Assembly: GCF_049243985.1 (NCBI RefSeq) | Contig: NC_135384.1 | Span: forward strand, 501,001-565,000 | Source of the DNA: Paroedura picta | Lineage: Eukaryota; Chordata; Lepidosauria; Squamata; Gekkonidae | Length of the DNA: 64,000 nt | Direction: 5' to 3' | Shown here: one piece after another, positions 1 through 9,920 of the stretch | How positions within the stretch are numbered: the stretch's first letter is position 1 | Layout: each line of letters begins with the position of its first letter | Made by a program: the position numbers and the translations under genes | The notes under the pieces: model-generated | Told to the model about the DNA's origin: nothing | Seen by the model: the letters and a program-made list of their open reading frames with translations, nothing else | Databases searched by the model: none

Positions 1-199
1 CCCTTGCCTATTTCCTAGGCTGGGTCATCATGTTTCCCTTTCAGGTCTTTCAATACATTCATTTGGCGCACTCTCAGATGTGTAAGCCGCATATGTTTGT
101 ACCCGACACACTTTTGTAAGTGCCTATATACATGTGAATGCAAGAATGTCCTGAGACAAGAGAAAATAGAAAACTTTACATTGTGTGTGTGTCTTAAGA

Positions 200-690
200 A
201 TGTTAGAAGAGCACTGCTGGATTAGAGCAGTGGTCTGTCTAATCATAGAGTTGGAGGGGACCTCCAGGGTCATCTAGTCCAACCCCCTGCACAATGCAGG
301 AATTCACAGCTACCTGCCCACCCACAGTGACCCCAAGTGATCCCTCCACCAAAAATCTGCAGAATCCACTCAATCTGCCTAAAGTTCATAAAAATCAAAA
401 TTTCTGTCAGATAACTATCAAACCCCAGCTTAAAAACTTCCAAAGAAGGAGAACTCACCACCTCCCAAGGAAGCCTGTTCCGCTGAGGAACTGTCAGGAA
501 CTTCTTCCCTATGTTTAGCCAAAAATTCTTTTGAATGAATTTCAACCCATTGGTTCTGGTCCAACCCTCTGGGGCAACAGAAAAGCACTCTGGTCCATCT
601 TCTATGTGACAGCCCTTCAAGTGTTTGGTTATCCAGCATAGTCCAGGATCCTGTCTCACACAGCCAGGTCCTTTGGAGGGCCATCAACAT
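200..690 (-). mobile_element. CR1-type LINE 3′ fragment, reversed
   Basis: On the minus strand this reads as the 3′ part of a CR1 retrotransposon: the end near 240-300 reads in reverse as the familiar tail motif 'CTAGATGACCCTGGAGGTCC'. A second copy with closely similar wording lies at 37.2 kb, which shows that it is dispersed. The 129-residue frame inside it is repeat sequence and not a host gene. Bases 200-240 may be a separate LINE-tail scrap. The 5′ part of the element is absent, as is usual for CR1. Confidence 0.8.
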
Positions 691-775
691 AGAGGTCTAG
701 AGGCTGACATATTATATTGGGCCAGGCTTATCCATAACATGCATAATCTTTCTCTGCTTCCCAAGGCAGTCCAAG

Positions 776-3700
776 ATGGTCAGCAGATACACGTTGGAAG
801 AGGACCCTGACGTGGCCAGTACCGACTATTCCCATAGTGACTTTTGGGACAGGCTTGTCCAACAGCAAAGGTACTTCAGTGGCATTCAAATTTGGGAGCT
901 CTCCCTAGCTTCCTTTCTTCCTTGTTCTATACTCAGTGTTTTGGAGGACAGCCTGAAATTGCCTTCCATACCCCAGAAATAGCCAGGCTGCTTTGGTTGT
1001 CAAGCAACACAAGAATGCCATGCAAAGAGATTCACAGATTCTGGATGGCTTGCCGGGCCAACCTGTGAGCGGCAGGGTTTTACAGCAGTCTGAAAAACCC
1101 AAATTCCCCTTCTGATGTGTGGCGCAACAGCCCACATTGCTTGCGTAGGCCTCATGGCGTGAACACAAACTGACCTCCCCACACATTCATGTTACACATT
1201 ATAGAAGTTATTGTTGTTATGTAAACTGTTATAGTTCTGTTGTTAATTTGAATCCCACTGTTATGGTGGTTATAGTTATGATTATGGTGTGCATCCTCTA
1301 CATTTTGTGTAAACAGCCCTGAGCCTCATGGGAGGGCGGTGTATATATATTTTTGTGTGTGGCCAGCAGCTGCTGATTTTGAGAATCACATACATTATTT
1401 TGGGAGCAAAGTCAGAGTCCAGTGGCACCCTGAAGAATCTTTTAGAAAGATTCTTGGCTTTTGGCTGTACGCTTAAGACTTCCAGAGTTCGCCAGTGAAT
1501 TTCAGTGCCCCTAGATAGCTTTATTTATTTATTTAGATTTCTATACCACCCATTTCTTTGCAGCTCTGGGCGGTTTGTCAGGTTACCAGAAAGAGTATGT
1601 ATGCAAAGATATGCAAATATACCCAACATACCAAATTTATGCAAGGCAAAGAATCCTGTTTTCCTTGGAGGATGGCTGTCGCTCAGCATGCAGAGAGCCC
1701 CCTGTGCCATTGCTGGCATCTCTAGCTGGTGGTTCTCATGCAGGAGTCATTTTTCTGCACGAGGGTTTGAAGAGCCACTTCTGTCCAGAGAAGACCCGAG
1801 TGACCTGAGGTGGAGGAACCCATAACTCACTAGCAGAACAAAGGCTGCGAATGCATGCCAGGGACCCCCAGGTCAATCTTCCCTCCCTCTCCAGCCCTGG
1901 AGGGATTTCATGCTGTAGGGGCCGAGAAAGACCTTTCTGTGCCTGAGGCCTTTCTGGGACAGCCACTGCCAGCCAGAGGAGAGAACACGGGGCTTGCTGG
2001 GCCAAAGTTCTAATGCCATCAAGCTGCTTGATCTCTTTAGCAGCTTCTCTGTGGTTTGCGTTTAAACCAAATGCAGCTTATGCCCATGACTGCCAAACCC
2101 GCCTCTCCACACTCTGGATTTATAATATGTCACAAAAGAGAGTACTTGGCAGAGCATTTATCTTTCAGCTCCCACTGGATGGACGAATACCACGAGGCGC
2201 CGTCCCTGCTGGTAGGTTCTGAATCGACAGCATGCCGCTTGGCTTGAAATTATCTGCCTTTCCTTCAGCGGAACGAATGCCCCATGTTTCAGAAAGGAAA
2301 ACCCGAATAGGGTTTGTCTTGATTAATATGCTCACTCTGTGTGTGTTTTGCTGCAAACATAATTTGCTCCGAGGAACCTGATACTTTGCTGTTGTGGTCT
2401 AATATGCACCACAAACTGTGAAAAGACGGAGGATAATTATTTTACCTGGAGAATCCCAGACACGCCCAGCATATTAATTAGGTTTACTTTGCTTAAACGT
2501 TGGCAGAGAACTTGGTGCCTGAGGCGGGAAATGCAAAGGGCACCCCCCCTAATTAACAGGGCTCACAGTCCCCTGAGAAACTCTCGTGGCACATGGAGGA
2601 GGAGCTGCCCGTGGGCCCTGGGGGGCTGGCTCCTGAGAACAGAGCTCTGCCTTCTGGCTTGAGCTCTCTGCAAGCAGCTGGCCCTCGGGGCACTGGGCAG
2701 ATGATGCGCCTGGAGCCACTCAGAACAGAAGAGAGGGCCACAACTGGGGTGGCTGTGAGTGGGATGCTGGCTCGACAAGAGTTGCAGTCTAAGTTAGAGG
2801 CCTCAGATGTGGCCAGATGTGTCTCTGGGCAAGGTCCGCTTGCAGCTGGAGGCTGCTGTGTGCAAAGATCCTTTGCATGAGAACAGAAGGGCCACAAAAT
2901 GGGACCCTACTTCTCCCTGTGAAATGTCGCCGCCATGCATCTGTGTTCTTCTCCCGTCAGATGTCTGGCTGTGTAGCTCAAAGGCCCGTGGAGGCAGAAG
3001 GAGGCTCTTTTCCCTGGCAGGTGCTCCCAACAGAGCAGAAACTTCCATCACCCAAGGAACTGTGTCGGAGGAAGAAAAAGGGGGCCAAACAGCAAAGGAT
3101 GGAAAAAGGTGGTGTCCTGTCCGTCTGCTATCATCTGGAGGAGCTGAAGAAACGGCAAAGCAGCATGGATGAGTAGGGCGAGAACCTTTCTTGGCAGGGG
3201 AGGAGGGGAAGGTGTGAGGACCCCCCCCCAGGTGCGGGAGGAAGGCTCTCTTTCCCTACAGAAGGGAAGGCATACAAATGGGGGGGGGAACAAAATTGGT
3301 GAAATGGGGCAGGGTTTGGCTACTTCTTTTGTTCTGAGCTCCAGTGGACCCTAGAGGAGAACTGGCTCCTAAAGATCTTTTAAAAACCCAAAGCACCTTT
3401 TGTTCCCATGACTGGAGGAAAAACTGCATTTTCCCAGGAATTAAACATTTCCATTTGAATGCTGGGGGACTGATTTCCTTCCAGGGAGGCTCTGCATGGA
3501 GAAGACATATCTGAAAGCCATACACCCTTGAATAATGATACCTGAGCTCTTATTGAGTAGACATTTTTGACCACGAGGCCCTGTGTGCCTTTACACCTGC
3601 TGAACCTGTGGTCTGTTTGCAATCTGCACATTCCAGGCTGAAGAAGGCTAGCTGGAGGAGGCACCCACCCCAGCCATTTGATGAAGGAGACAGCAGTTCA

Positions 3701-5027
3701 GCTGCCCCACACTACGGAGCGCCAAGGAAGACCTTTCTCAGCATGCCGGGCTCTGCTGCCCCCTTCTATGGAAAAGAGGATCCGGGCTTCCAGAGACACA
3801 GCAATGAGCAGGCAAGCTGGGACTTGGGGTGCCTCAAGCAGTGGGTGGGTGGGTGGGGGTTACTCTCCCGAGCTTCCTTCAATCCGGGAGGCATATTCTG
3901 ATGTGGACAGCCTTCTAATATCGTCAATAATCAGAAACCTGATGTAGGGGGGACTCTGTAACAATGAGCAGAGGCGAGTCCACGGCATCCTCTTGTCTTT
4001 CATGATTCCAGCTCGTTCAGGGGAAACGTCAAAGCAGGGCAGTTGTAGGTAACCTGAGCACCCCTACCTGTTCCACTCGCTCCTGGCTGGTTCATCAGCA
4101 AGAAGAAAGGCTCTTGTGTCTCCTTAAAAACTGACTCATTTACTGGAGAGGAAATTTCGGGAACTTGGGGCCACATCCCCTCAGTTATATGCACAGAAGG
4201 GATTCCCGGTTCAAGGAATATCTACGTTCGGGAAGGGAAGGGGGGTGAGGTTAAAGGCCACATGATGGAGCCTCTGCTTGGCCTGCAGAAGGTCCCAGGG
4301 TCAATCCCCAGAAACCTCTCAGACCTCAGCCTGAGACCCCAGAGAGCAACTGCCTGTCTGAGTACACAGGGCTCATCTCGATGGACCAGGGGGCCTGGAT
4401 GTGTCCCTATGAGGATATTTCCGTGCAAAAGTCAAAAACATGCAAAGTCAGCCATGAGGCCGTTTCTCAACAGTCTCTCTAAGCCCTTTGATTCCTGCAG
4501 CGCCCGGGGAAAATGGCCTGCTCTGTTTCATTCCTGATGAGGTAAGTGTGCAGCCATTTCCCACTAGAGTCCGCCTGTGAAGAAGTATTGATTTCCGGTC
4601 AGCAGGAAAGGGCCCTCGTGGACAGGAATGTTTTGCCCCAGGTTTCTGGACAGAGACCATTCTTGTGTCCATTTCTAGTTTCCCGCAGAGACTGAGCTGC
4701 TTGTCCCAGGGAAACTGCCATGCTGGTTAACTTGTGAGAATAACGTGGAGCCCTGCAGACCCCTGCTGGTTGCCGGCCCAGGAAGAGCGGGAGAGAAGCA
4801 GGGCTGTGCTGCTTCATGGCCTCTTGCCCCTTTGCAGTGACGCTGGCTCGCTTTCCTTGCAGCTTCTCTATCGTGAGTGGAACTCCGGCCCGAGAGAACC
4901 GCAGAGGACTCCTCCAGAAAGCCCCGTCTTCTCCTACCCCACGGCACCCGTGGGCAGGTATCCGATGGCAGCAGCCTGCGAGCCGGAGGAAGACTTTGGC
5001 GGATTCCGGCTCCAGTCAGAGGAATGA
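776..5027 (+). CDS. INCA1: INCA1-like gene (inhibitor of CDK, cyclin A1 interacting), partly resolved
   Basis: Known role: INCA1 binds cyclin A1/CDK2 and restrains proliferation. Three pieces are seen. 776-870 encodes a start followed by YSHSDFWDRLVQQQ and a donor AG|GTACTT; it resembles the human stretch with FWKNLNQR. About 2961-3175 encodes CRRKKKG and then CYHLEELKKRQSSMDE, close to human YHLEDLRRRQSIINE; this is the main reason for the call. 4861-5027 follows a good acceptor (CCTTGCAG) and encodes LLYREWNSG through a stop at 5025-5027. The pieces do not all join in phase: the first donor is phase 2, the middle piece ends near an in-frame TAG, and the last exon wants phase 0, so at least one exon is missing or mis-bounded. 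2569-2700, with HMEEELPVG, is a candidate extra exon. Position directly upstream of CAMTA2 on the same strand matches human 17p13. The human comparison is from memory. Confidence 0.6.
1500..1580. repeat. AT-rich dispersed repeat scrap
   Basis: A run of TTTATTTATT followed by 'ATTTCTATACCACCCA' and 'CTCTGGGCGGT' is a wording common in reptile dispersed repeats. It lies in the presumed INCA1 first intron. The family cannot be named from this short piece. Confidence 0.4.
4255..4430 (+). mobile_element. tRNA-derived SINE
   Basis: The head carries the pol III B-box-like 'GGTCAATCCCCAGAAACC' after 'GCCTCTGCTTGGCCTGCAGA'. The body reads 'CCTGAGACCCCAGAGAGC' and ends with a 'GATGGACCAGG' motif. A better-preserved relative is at 41165-41335, and truncated copies lie near 24.99 and 25.87 kb. 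This family wording is common in squamate genomes. Confidence 0.75.
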
Positions 5028-7015
5028 TCCTGCAACGAGGGCAGAAAGGCTCTTCCCAAAGTGGGAGGGAATCTGTCACAGACCTCCCTTGTGGTTGCCG
5101 TTGATTAGGCACACAGAAGTCAGCACAGGTACCAAACTGAGCAGTGGGAGGAAGTCTCTGCACCTGTTTGAAGCTGCCCCTTTGCCGGCCACCCTGGGCA
5201 CACGTGTGCTCTGAAGCCGGCGCAGGGACAGGGGGCCTCTCTGCTTTCCTGCCACGAGGAGTCTTTCTCTTTCCCTCCCCCCTCCCCCCTCCCTCTTTGT
5301 GCTGCCACTAAACCTTTCACTGTAGGCTGCAAAGAGGGTGGGGGAAGAAGGCAACCGCATCAGAGATTTCAGGAGTGTTTCCATAGTAATGCAGCACAGT
5401 GGAAGAGGAGAGGAGGCCTGCTGGTGTCTCACTCGGTACTTCCCTCCTCCCTCAACGCACAACGTAGGTGTGTGCTTTGTAGTTCTCAAACATCTATTGA
5501 GAAAGAAAAAGCCTTACGGGCGGCTTCTGCTCTGCAATCTTCTATTCTTCTTCTTCTTTATTCTTTACAATATAATGTTATAACTCTTCAGTCCTCACAC
5601 AGCTGGCAATGCCAGGGGGTCTTAGAACCAGTGTCTACAAGGTACGGCAAAGTCCTGGCTCTGAATGAGCTGAAGAGACCCCTTCCCATACCTCCCCCAG
5701 CTGAAAGGACCGCTTCTGGGCCTGGCAGAAGGAAACCTCTTCCCCCAGATTGTGGTCCTTGTGGAAGAAAAGAGAGACGCCTCTTGTTCTGGCTCGACAC
5801 CACCCGAGGGGGAGGGGGTTTTTCTCCTCCTCCTCCTCCTCCCACTAAGACCCATCTTCTTGAGTGACCACAGAAATAACAGCAGGGAGACCGACCAGTT
5901 CCCTTCTCTAAACGTATTGCCAGCAGCTCTCCTCTCTCACCTCAGTTGTGTAGCCCCACTTCTTCCTTCTCTACAAGACTGATAAAACATGAGGCTGAGC
6001 CCCAGAATGGTTCAGGGGTGGGGGTGGGGGGACCAGAAGCGCTCCAAGGTGGTGAAGGTGTTGCCGGTGTCTCCATCCTTCCCCTGGGGCTCAAACTGGC
6101 GACCTGTTGCTTTCATGCAGAATCCCAGAACTTGTGTTGCAGTTTCAGATTGTCTTTAATGTATTTCAGTGTTTTAATAAGGAGAATGTTTGTACAGAGT
6201 AGTCACCGTGAGCTTCAAGGATACTGTTTCGATGGCTTTTAAATTCTGAAACGCTGGTAACTTCTTGTGCAGAAGATTTTAGACCGTCTGCCTCCTCTGG
6301 GGCTCCAGTCACTTGTAAGAAAGAGTAAGCCCCAAATCTCACGAGGGCCCCTGGCCCCCTGCCCCTGAAGAAAGAGGTGTCACCTTTTTCAGCTCCCCTT
6401 AAGAAACTGTGTCCTTGGGTGGGCGGGTGGGGGACCATTAGATTCCAGGCTTCAAAGCTGCATCAGAGAGTCCCCTGCTGCTCTTGATGCTCTTCTATGT
6501 CACAGGCTCAGTTTATGAGAGCTGGAAAGAGACATTAACTAAGTTGTTGCAGCTTTTCTGATTAATGGAAATTTAACGATGCGGAGGAGCTTAAAAGAGG
6601 TTTGTGTGGTCTTCACAAGCACATGTAGAAGTAATGTCGTGGCAGGGTTTAAAGCAAAGTTTACAGTTAATTTACAAGGCTTTTAATTAAACTGTTGTGT
6701 GTTACTATTTAATTGCTTCTAATAATAATATATGATATGATGCTGTGGAGAACAGGCTCAGATCTCTGCATCTTTTCCATCTGCTTTGGTAAGAATACAA
6801 GAAGTGAAGCATGCTTGCCCTTTTCCAGGACAGCCTTCCGCTCCCCACGTGGCTGGCCAGGTGCCTCTGGGAAGGCCACAGCAGGGTATGAAGGCAGCCC
6901 CCATGCCCTGTGCCTTGTCAGACAGGCAGAGGTATCCTGCATAGGAGCGTGGAGGTTCAGTTTAGCCATCGCAGATAAGGGATGCTGGTAGATTTACCCC
7001 CTCAGATTTGTGTGC
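5028..7015. other. Intergenic, no gene seen
   Basis: This holds the probable INCA1 3′ UTR and spacer. Pyrimidine-rich DNA and a short (TCC)n tract lie at 5818-5845, and AT-rich sequence at 6640-6740. The open frames here are short and show no recognisable protein. No clear AATAAA could be assigned to INCA1. Confidence 0.5.
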
Positions 7016-7019
7016 ACAA

Positions 7020-7530
7020 GCAAGAAGAGCCCTGCTGAATACCGGTGATGCGTCTCCTCCAGCATCCTGTTTCATACAATGGCCAACCGGCTCTTCTCAG
7101 TGGCCAACCACAGAGGCCTTCCTTGATAGCATCCGAGAGGGGGAAGGGGCCATCCAGGCCCTCTAGTCCAGCCCCCTGCTCAGTGCTGGATCAGCCTCAA
7201 GCACCCAGGAGAAGGATCTGTCCGGCCCCTGCTTAAAGACTGCCGGTGCGGGGGAGCCGATTCTACTGCTCTACCCTTTGAAGCCATTACTGTCCTCTCC
7301 ACCTTGTCTTCTCCAGACGAACATTCCCAAGTCCCTCAGCCTTCCCTCCTAGGGCTTGGTCCCCAGGCCCTGGTCACCCTTGTCACTCTCCTCTGCCCCC
7401 TCTCCATTTTGTCCATGTATTTTTTGAAGTGCGGCCTTGAGATATGCACACAGGACTCCAGGTGGGGTCGGATAAGAGCCTCAGAAGAGCCCTGCCGGAG
7501 CAGGCCAGGGAGGGTCCCTCCAGCCCAGCC
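7020..7530 (-). mobile_element. CR1-type LINE 3′ fragment, reversed
   Basis: It contains 'CCCTCTAGTCCAGCCCCCTG', then a long diverged body with 'TTTTTTGAAGTGCGGCC' and 'ACAGGACTCCAGGTGGGGTC', which are typical CR1 3′-region words in reverse. It is preceded by the LINE-tail phrase 'AAGAAGAGCCCTGCTG'. It is more diverged than the copies at 0.2 and 37.2 kb, so probably older. Confidence 0.7.
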
Positions 7531-8149
7531 TCCCGTCTCACCCAGGGGCCAGCCTGTCCCACTGCAGGGCCAACCATGGGGCAGGGAGGCCGAGGCCTCC
7601 CCCTGATGTTGCCTCCTGGCCTGCCTCTGAATGTGAGTCGCTGTGGCTTGCAGCCACTGGGAGACCTCTCCGCCATGCCTCTGCCAGATCCCCTTTCAAA
7701 GCCGTCTCTGCCCATGGCCGTCACCACGCCCTCAGGCAGAGAATTTCAGTTCCAGGGGAATCCACTTTTAAAGCCACCTAACTCCATCTTGTGGGCGTGA
7801 AGGAAGCCTTGTGGGAAGAGGCTGTTTTGCCATCTGCCCTGAAGCGCCTGCTGGGTGCCAGGCACTGTCCGTGGTAGGTATGTTCCAGCCTGAGGAAAGG
7901 AATGGAAAGGAATTTTTGGGCCTTCTCCCAGTAGTGCAGCCATCCGGCCAGGCAGTCAGTCTGCTGCCCACTGAGCCGCTCAGCAGGGGCGAGGGAGCGC
8001 CGGCCAGAGGGCCAGCTGGCACCCTCTGCTTCCTCAGCATGCCAGCCGTGGGGAGAGGCGTGCATTCGCCTCTGACCCTGGCCTCACTCCCCCCCCCCGC
8101 TCCCCAAAAGTCTCCACTAATGGGGGAGGGGAGAGGTGGGGAACCCAGC

Positions 8150-9550
8150 ATGGCCGAAATGCTGAGAAACCGGGCTTCCCTCTCCCCGGCACGCAGGGGC
8201 CGGGATCCGGAGGACCGAAGGCAGCTGCAGGCAGCGGGCCGGCAGTCAGTCGATGGCCACCTGGCGGGACCGAGCCGCCCGCTCCCCTGGGGTGCGGTGG
8301 GGTGGCAGAGCCGCCAGGGGTGTTGCAAGGCCGCCCGGCCAGGGCTTTGCAAGGGGGCGCCCGGCCGGGGAAAGAGGTTTGGGGCCGGCCTTTCTGCGCC
8401 GCTTCCCGCACGCAGGGGGCCCGCCTGCCTCGAGGCCGGGGGAAGGGGCCTTGCCGGGGCTGGAACAGCGACGCTGGCCCAGTGGCCGGAGGGAAGCGGC
8501 CCGCCCCGTCGCGGCAGCGAGGCCTGGGGGGGGGGGCGGAGGGGAGGGGCCGGGGCCGCCTCCGCCTCGTGCGCGCTGAGCTCAGACGCCGCCGGGCCGG
8601 GCCACGGAGAGCTGTCAGCGGTCGGGGCGGAGCGCGGAGGAGAGCAGCGACGGAGGGGAGGGAGGCAGGAAGGGAGGCAGGCAGGAGGGCCGAGGCGCAG
8701 CCGGTGCGGGGGGCGGCGAGAATGGCGGCCGCGGGCGGAGCCGGAGCCGGAGCTGCGGGCGCCCCGCCAGGTAGCTCCCCCCCCCCGGGGCGAGCGGGCG
8801 GGCGGGACTGGACGGGGCGGGCCAGGTGGGGCGGGCGGGGCCCGGGGCGGGGGAGTCGCGGGTCCGGCGCTGCTGCTGCTGCTGCTGCTGGGTGGGGTGT
8901 GGATGGGGCGGGCGGGGCCTTTGCAGGTGGCCCCGGGGCCGGGCTCCGTCGGGGGCAGGTGCCCGAGCGAAGGCCTCCGCAGCCGCAGGCAGACGGACCG
9001 GGGGCTGCGCCCTCCCTCCCTCCCTCGCCCCCCCCGTCTCCCTGGGCATCGCGTCGCCGCCCGCCCCCGAGAGCGTCCGGCGAAGGCAGCGGGGTGCGCC
9101 CCGCGCGAGGGGACGGGTGAGGCGCGCCTGGGCACTGCCCGCCACCCGCAGGGGCTCTGAGCAGCACACGCGAGCCGAAGACGCCAGCCTTGCCCGGCCG
9201 CCGGGCCACGCGGGACCCGCTCTGTGGGACCCAGGGGCGAAGGCGCTCCCCGAGGGCGGCTCTGGGCTCCGCACCCACCGGCGCCCCCCCCCCTCTCCCT
9301 CCCGGCCGCGCGGCTTAGTCGGGCCCGGGAGCTGCGGCTGGAGCCTCCGGGGGAGCCGCGCCGCCTAGGACAGGATGCTGCCGGAACCGGAGAGCAGGGC
9401 CCAGCGCGCGCCCCCCTCCCGGCCCAGGGGCGGAAGGGCCAGGAAGAGGGGGGCGAGGGGCGGGCCGCGGGGGGCTTGCGCTGGCCTTGTCCCCCCAGAG
9501 ATCGCCCGGCCACTTCCGGCCAAGCCCCGCAGTGCCCGTCGTTCCAGCAG
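8150..9550 (+). promoter_or_regulatory. CpG island, CAMTA2 promoter and 5′ untranslated region
   Basis: The stretch is extremely GC- and CpG-rich compared with its flanks, with many GGGCGG boxes, and directly precedes the first CAMTA2 coding exon at 9921. Long open frames on both strands here are composition artefacts. A CTG/GCT repeat of about eight units lies at 8868-8892, and CCCTCC/GGGAGG-rich tracts near 8641-8700 and 9010-9040. Transcription start sites cannot be fixed from sequence alone. Confidence 0.8.
8722..8770 (+). CDS. CAMTA2: Candidate alternative first coding exon of CAMTA2
   Basis: ATG at 8722 opens MAAAGGAGAGAAGAPP and stops at a splice donor, G|GTAGCT, in phase 1. The second CAMTA2 exon (10746) accepts phase 1, so this exon could replace the 9921 exon and give a protein with an alanine/glycine-rich N-terminus. 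The context of the ATG (GAGAATGG) is good. There is no expression evidence; a 5′ UTR role is equally possible. Confidence 0.4.
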
Positions 9551-9920
9551 CGGGAGGGGGCCAGCGGGCCCAGGGCCCTGCAGCTGCCAGTGGGTCCAGC
9601 ATCCAGCCGGCGTCCATGGGGCCTTTAGGGGTCTGCTCTGGGAGCACTGGTGGCCGGCGGGAGCTCCTGGGCCTTGGCCCACTCCCGTCCCAGAGGGGGT
9701 CCGAGTGAGGGGATGGGGCCACTGGGGCTGGGGAGAAGGAGCAGGGAGCCACAAGGGAGATCGGGGTGGCCACAGGAGGCATCGGGTGCCGGGTGCGAAT
9801 CCTCCTCCTCTTTCTGCCCCCCACCCCCTCCAACCCAGGTCCGCTCCCAACCCTTCCGTGTCCTGATCTGAGCCCTCCCAGCCAAGAGCTCTAACGGTGT
9901 CACAAGGAAGAAGCCCAAAG

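Noticed and set aside
270-659. 129-residue minus-strand frame as a gene
   Set aside because: It lies wholly inside the CR1 fragment and has no similarity to CR1 reverse transcriptase or to a host protein.
4816-5214. Alternative 132-residue frame for the INCA1 last exon
   Set aside because: It fits the phase of the GA|GTAGGG donor but its sequence is Arg/Ser/Pro-rich with no INCA1 resemblance. The frame ending at 5027 is preferred, with doubt recorded.
7768-9513. 581-residue minus-strand frame (and a 449-residue plus-strand frame) across the CpG island
   Set aside because: Pro/Arg/Ala-rich on one strand and Gly/Arg-rich on the other, with no domain. Such frames arise because GC-rich DNA lacks stop codons; the region is the CAMTA2 promoter.
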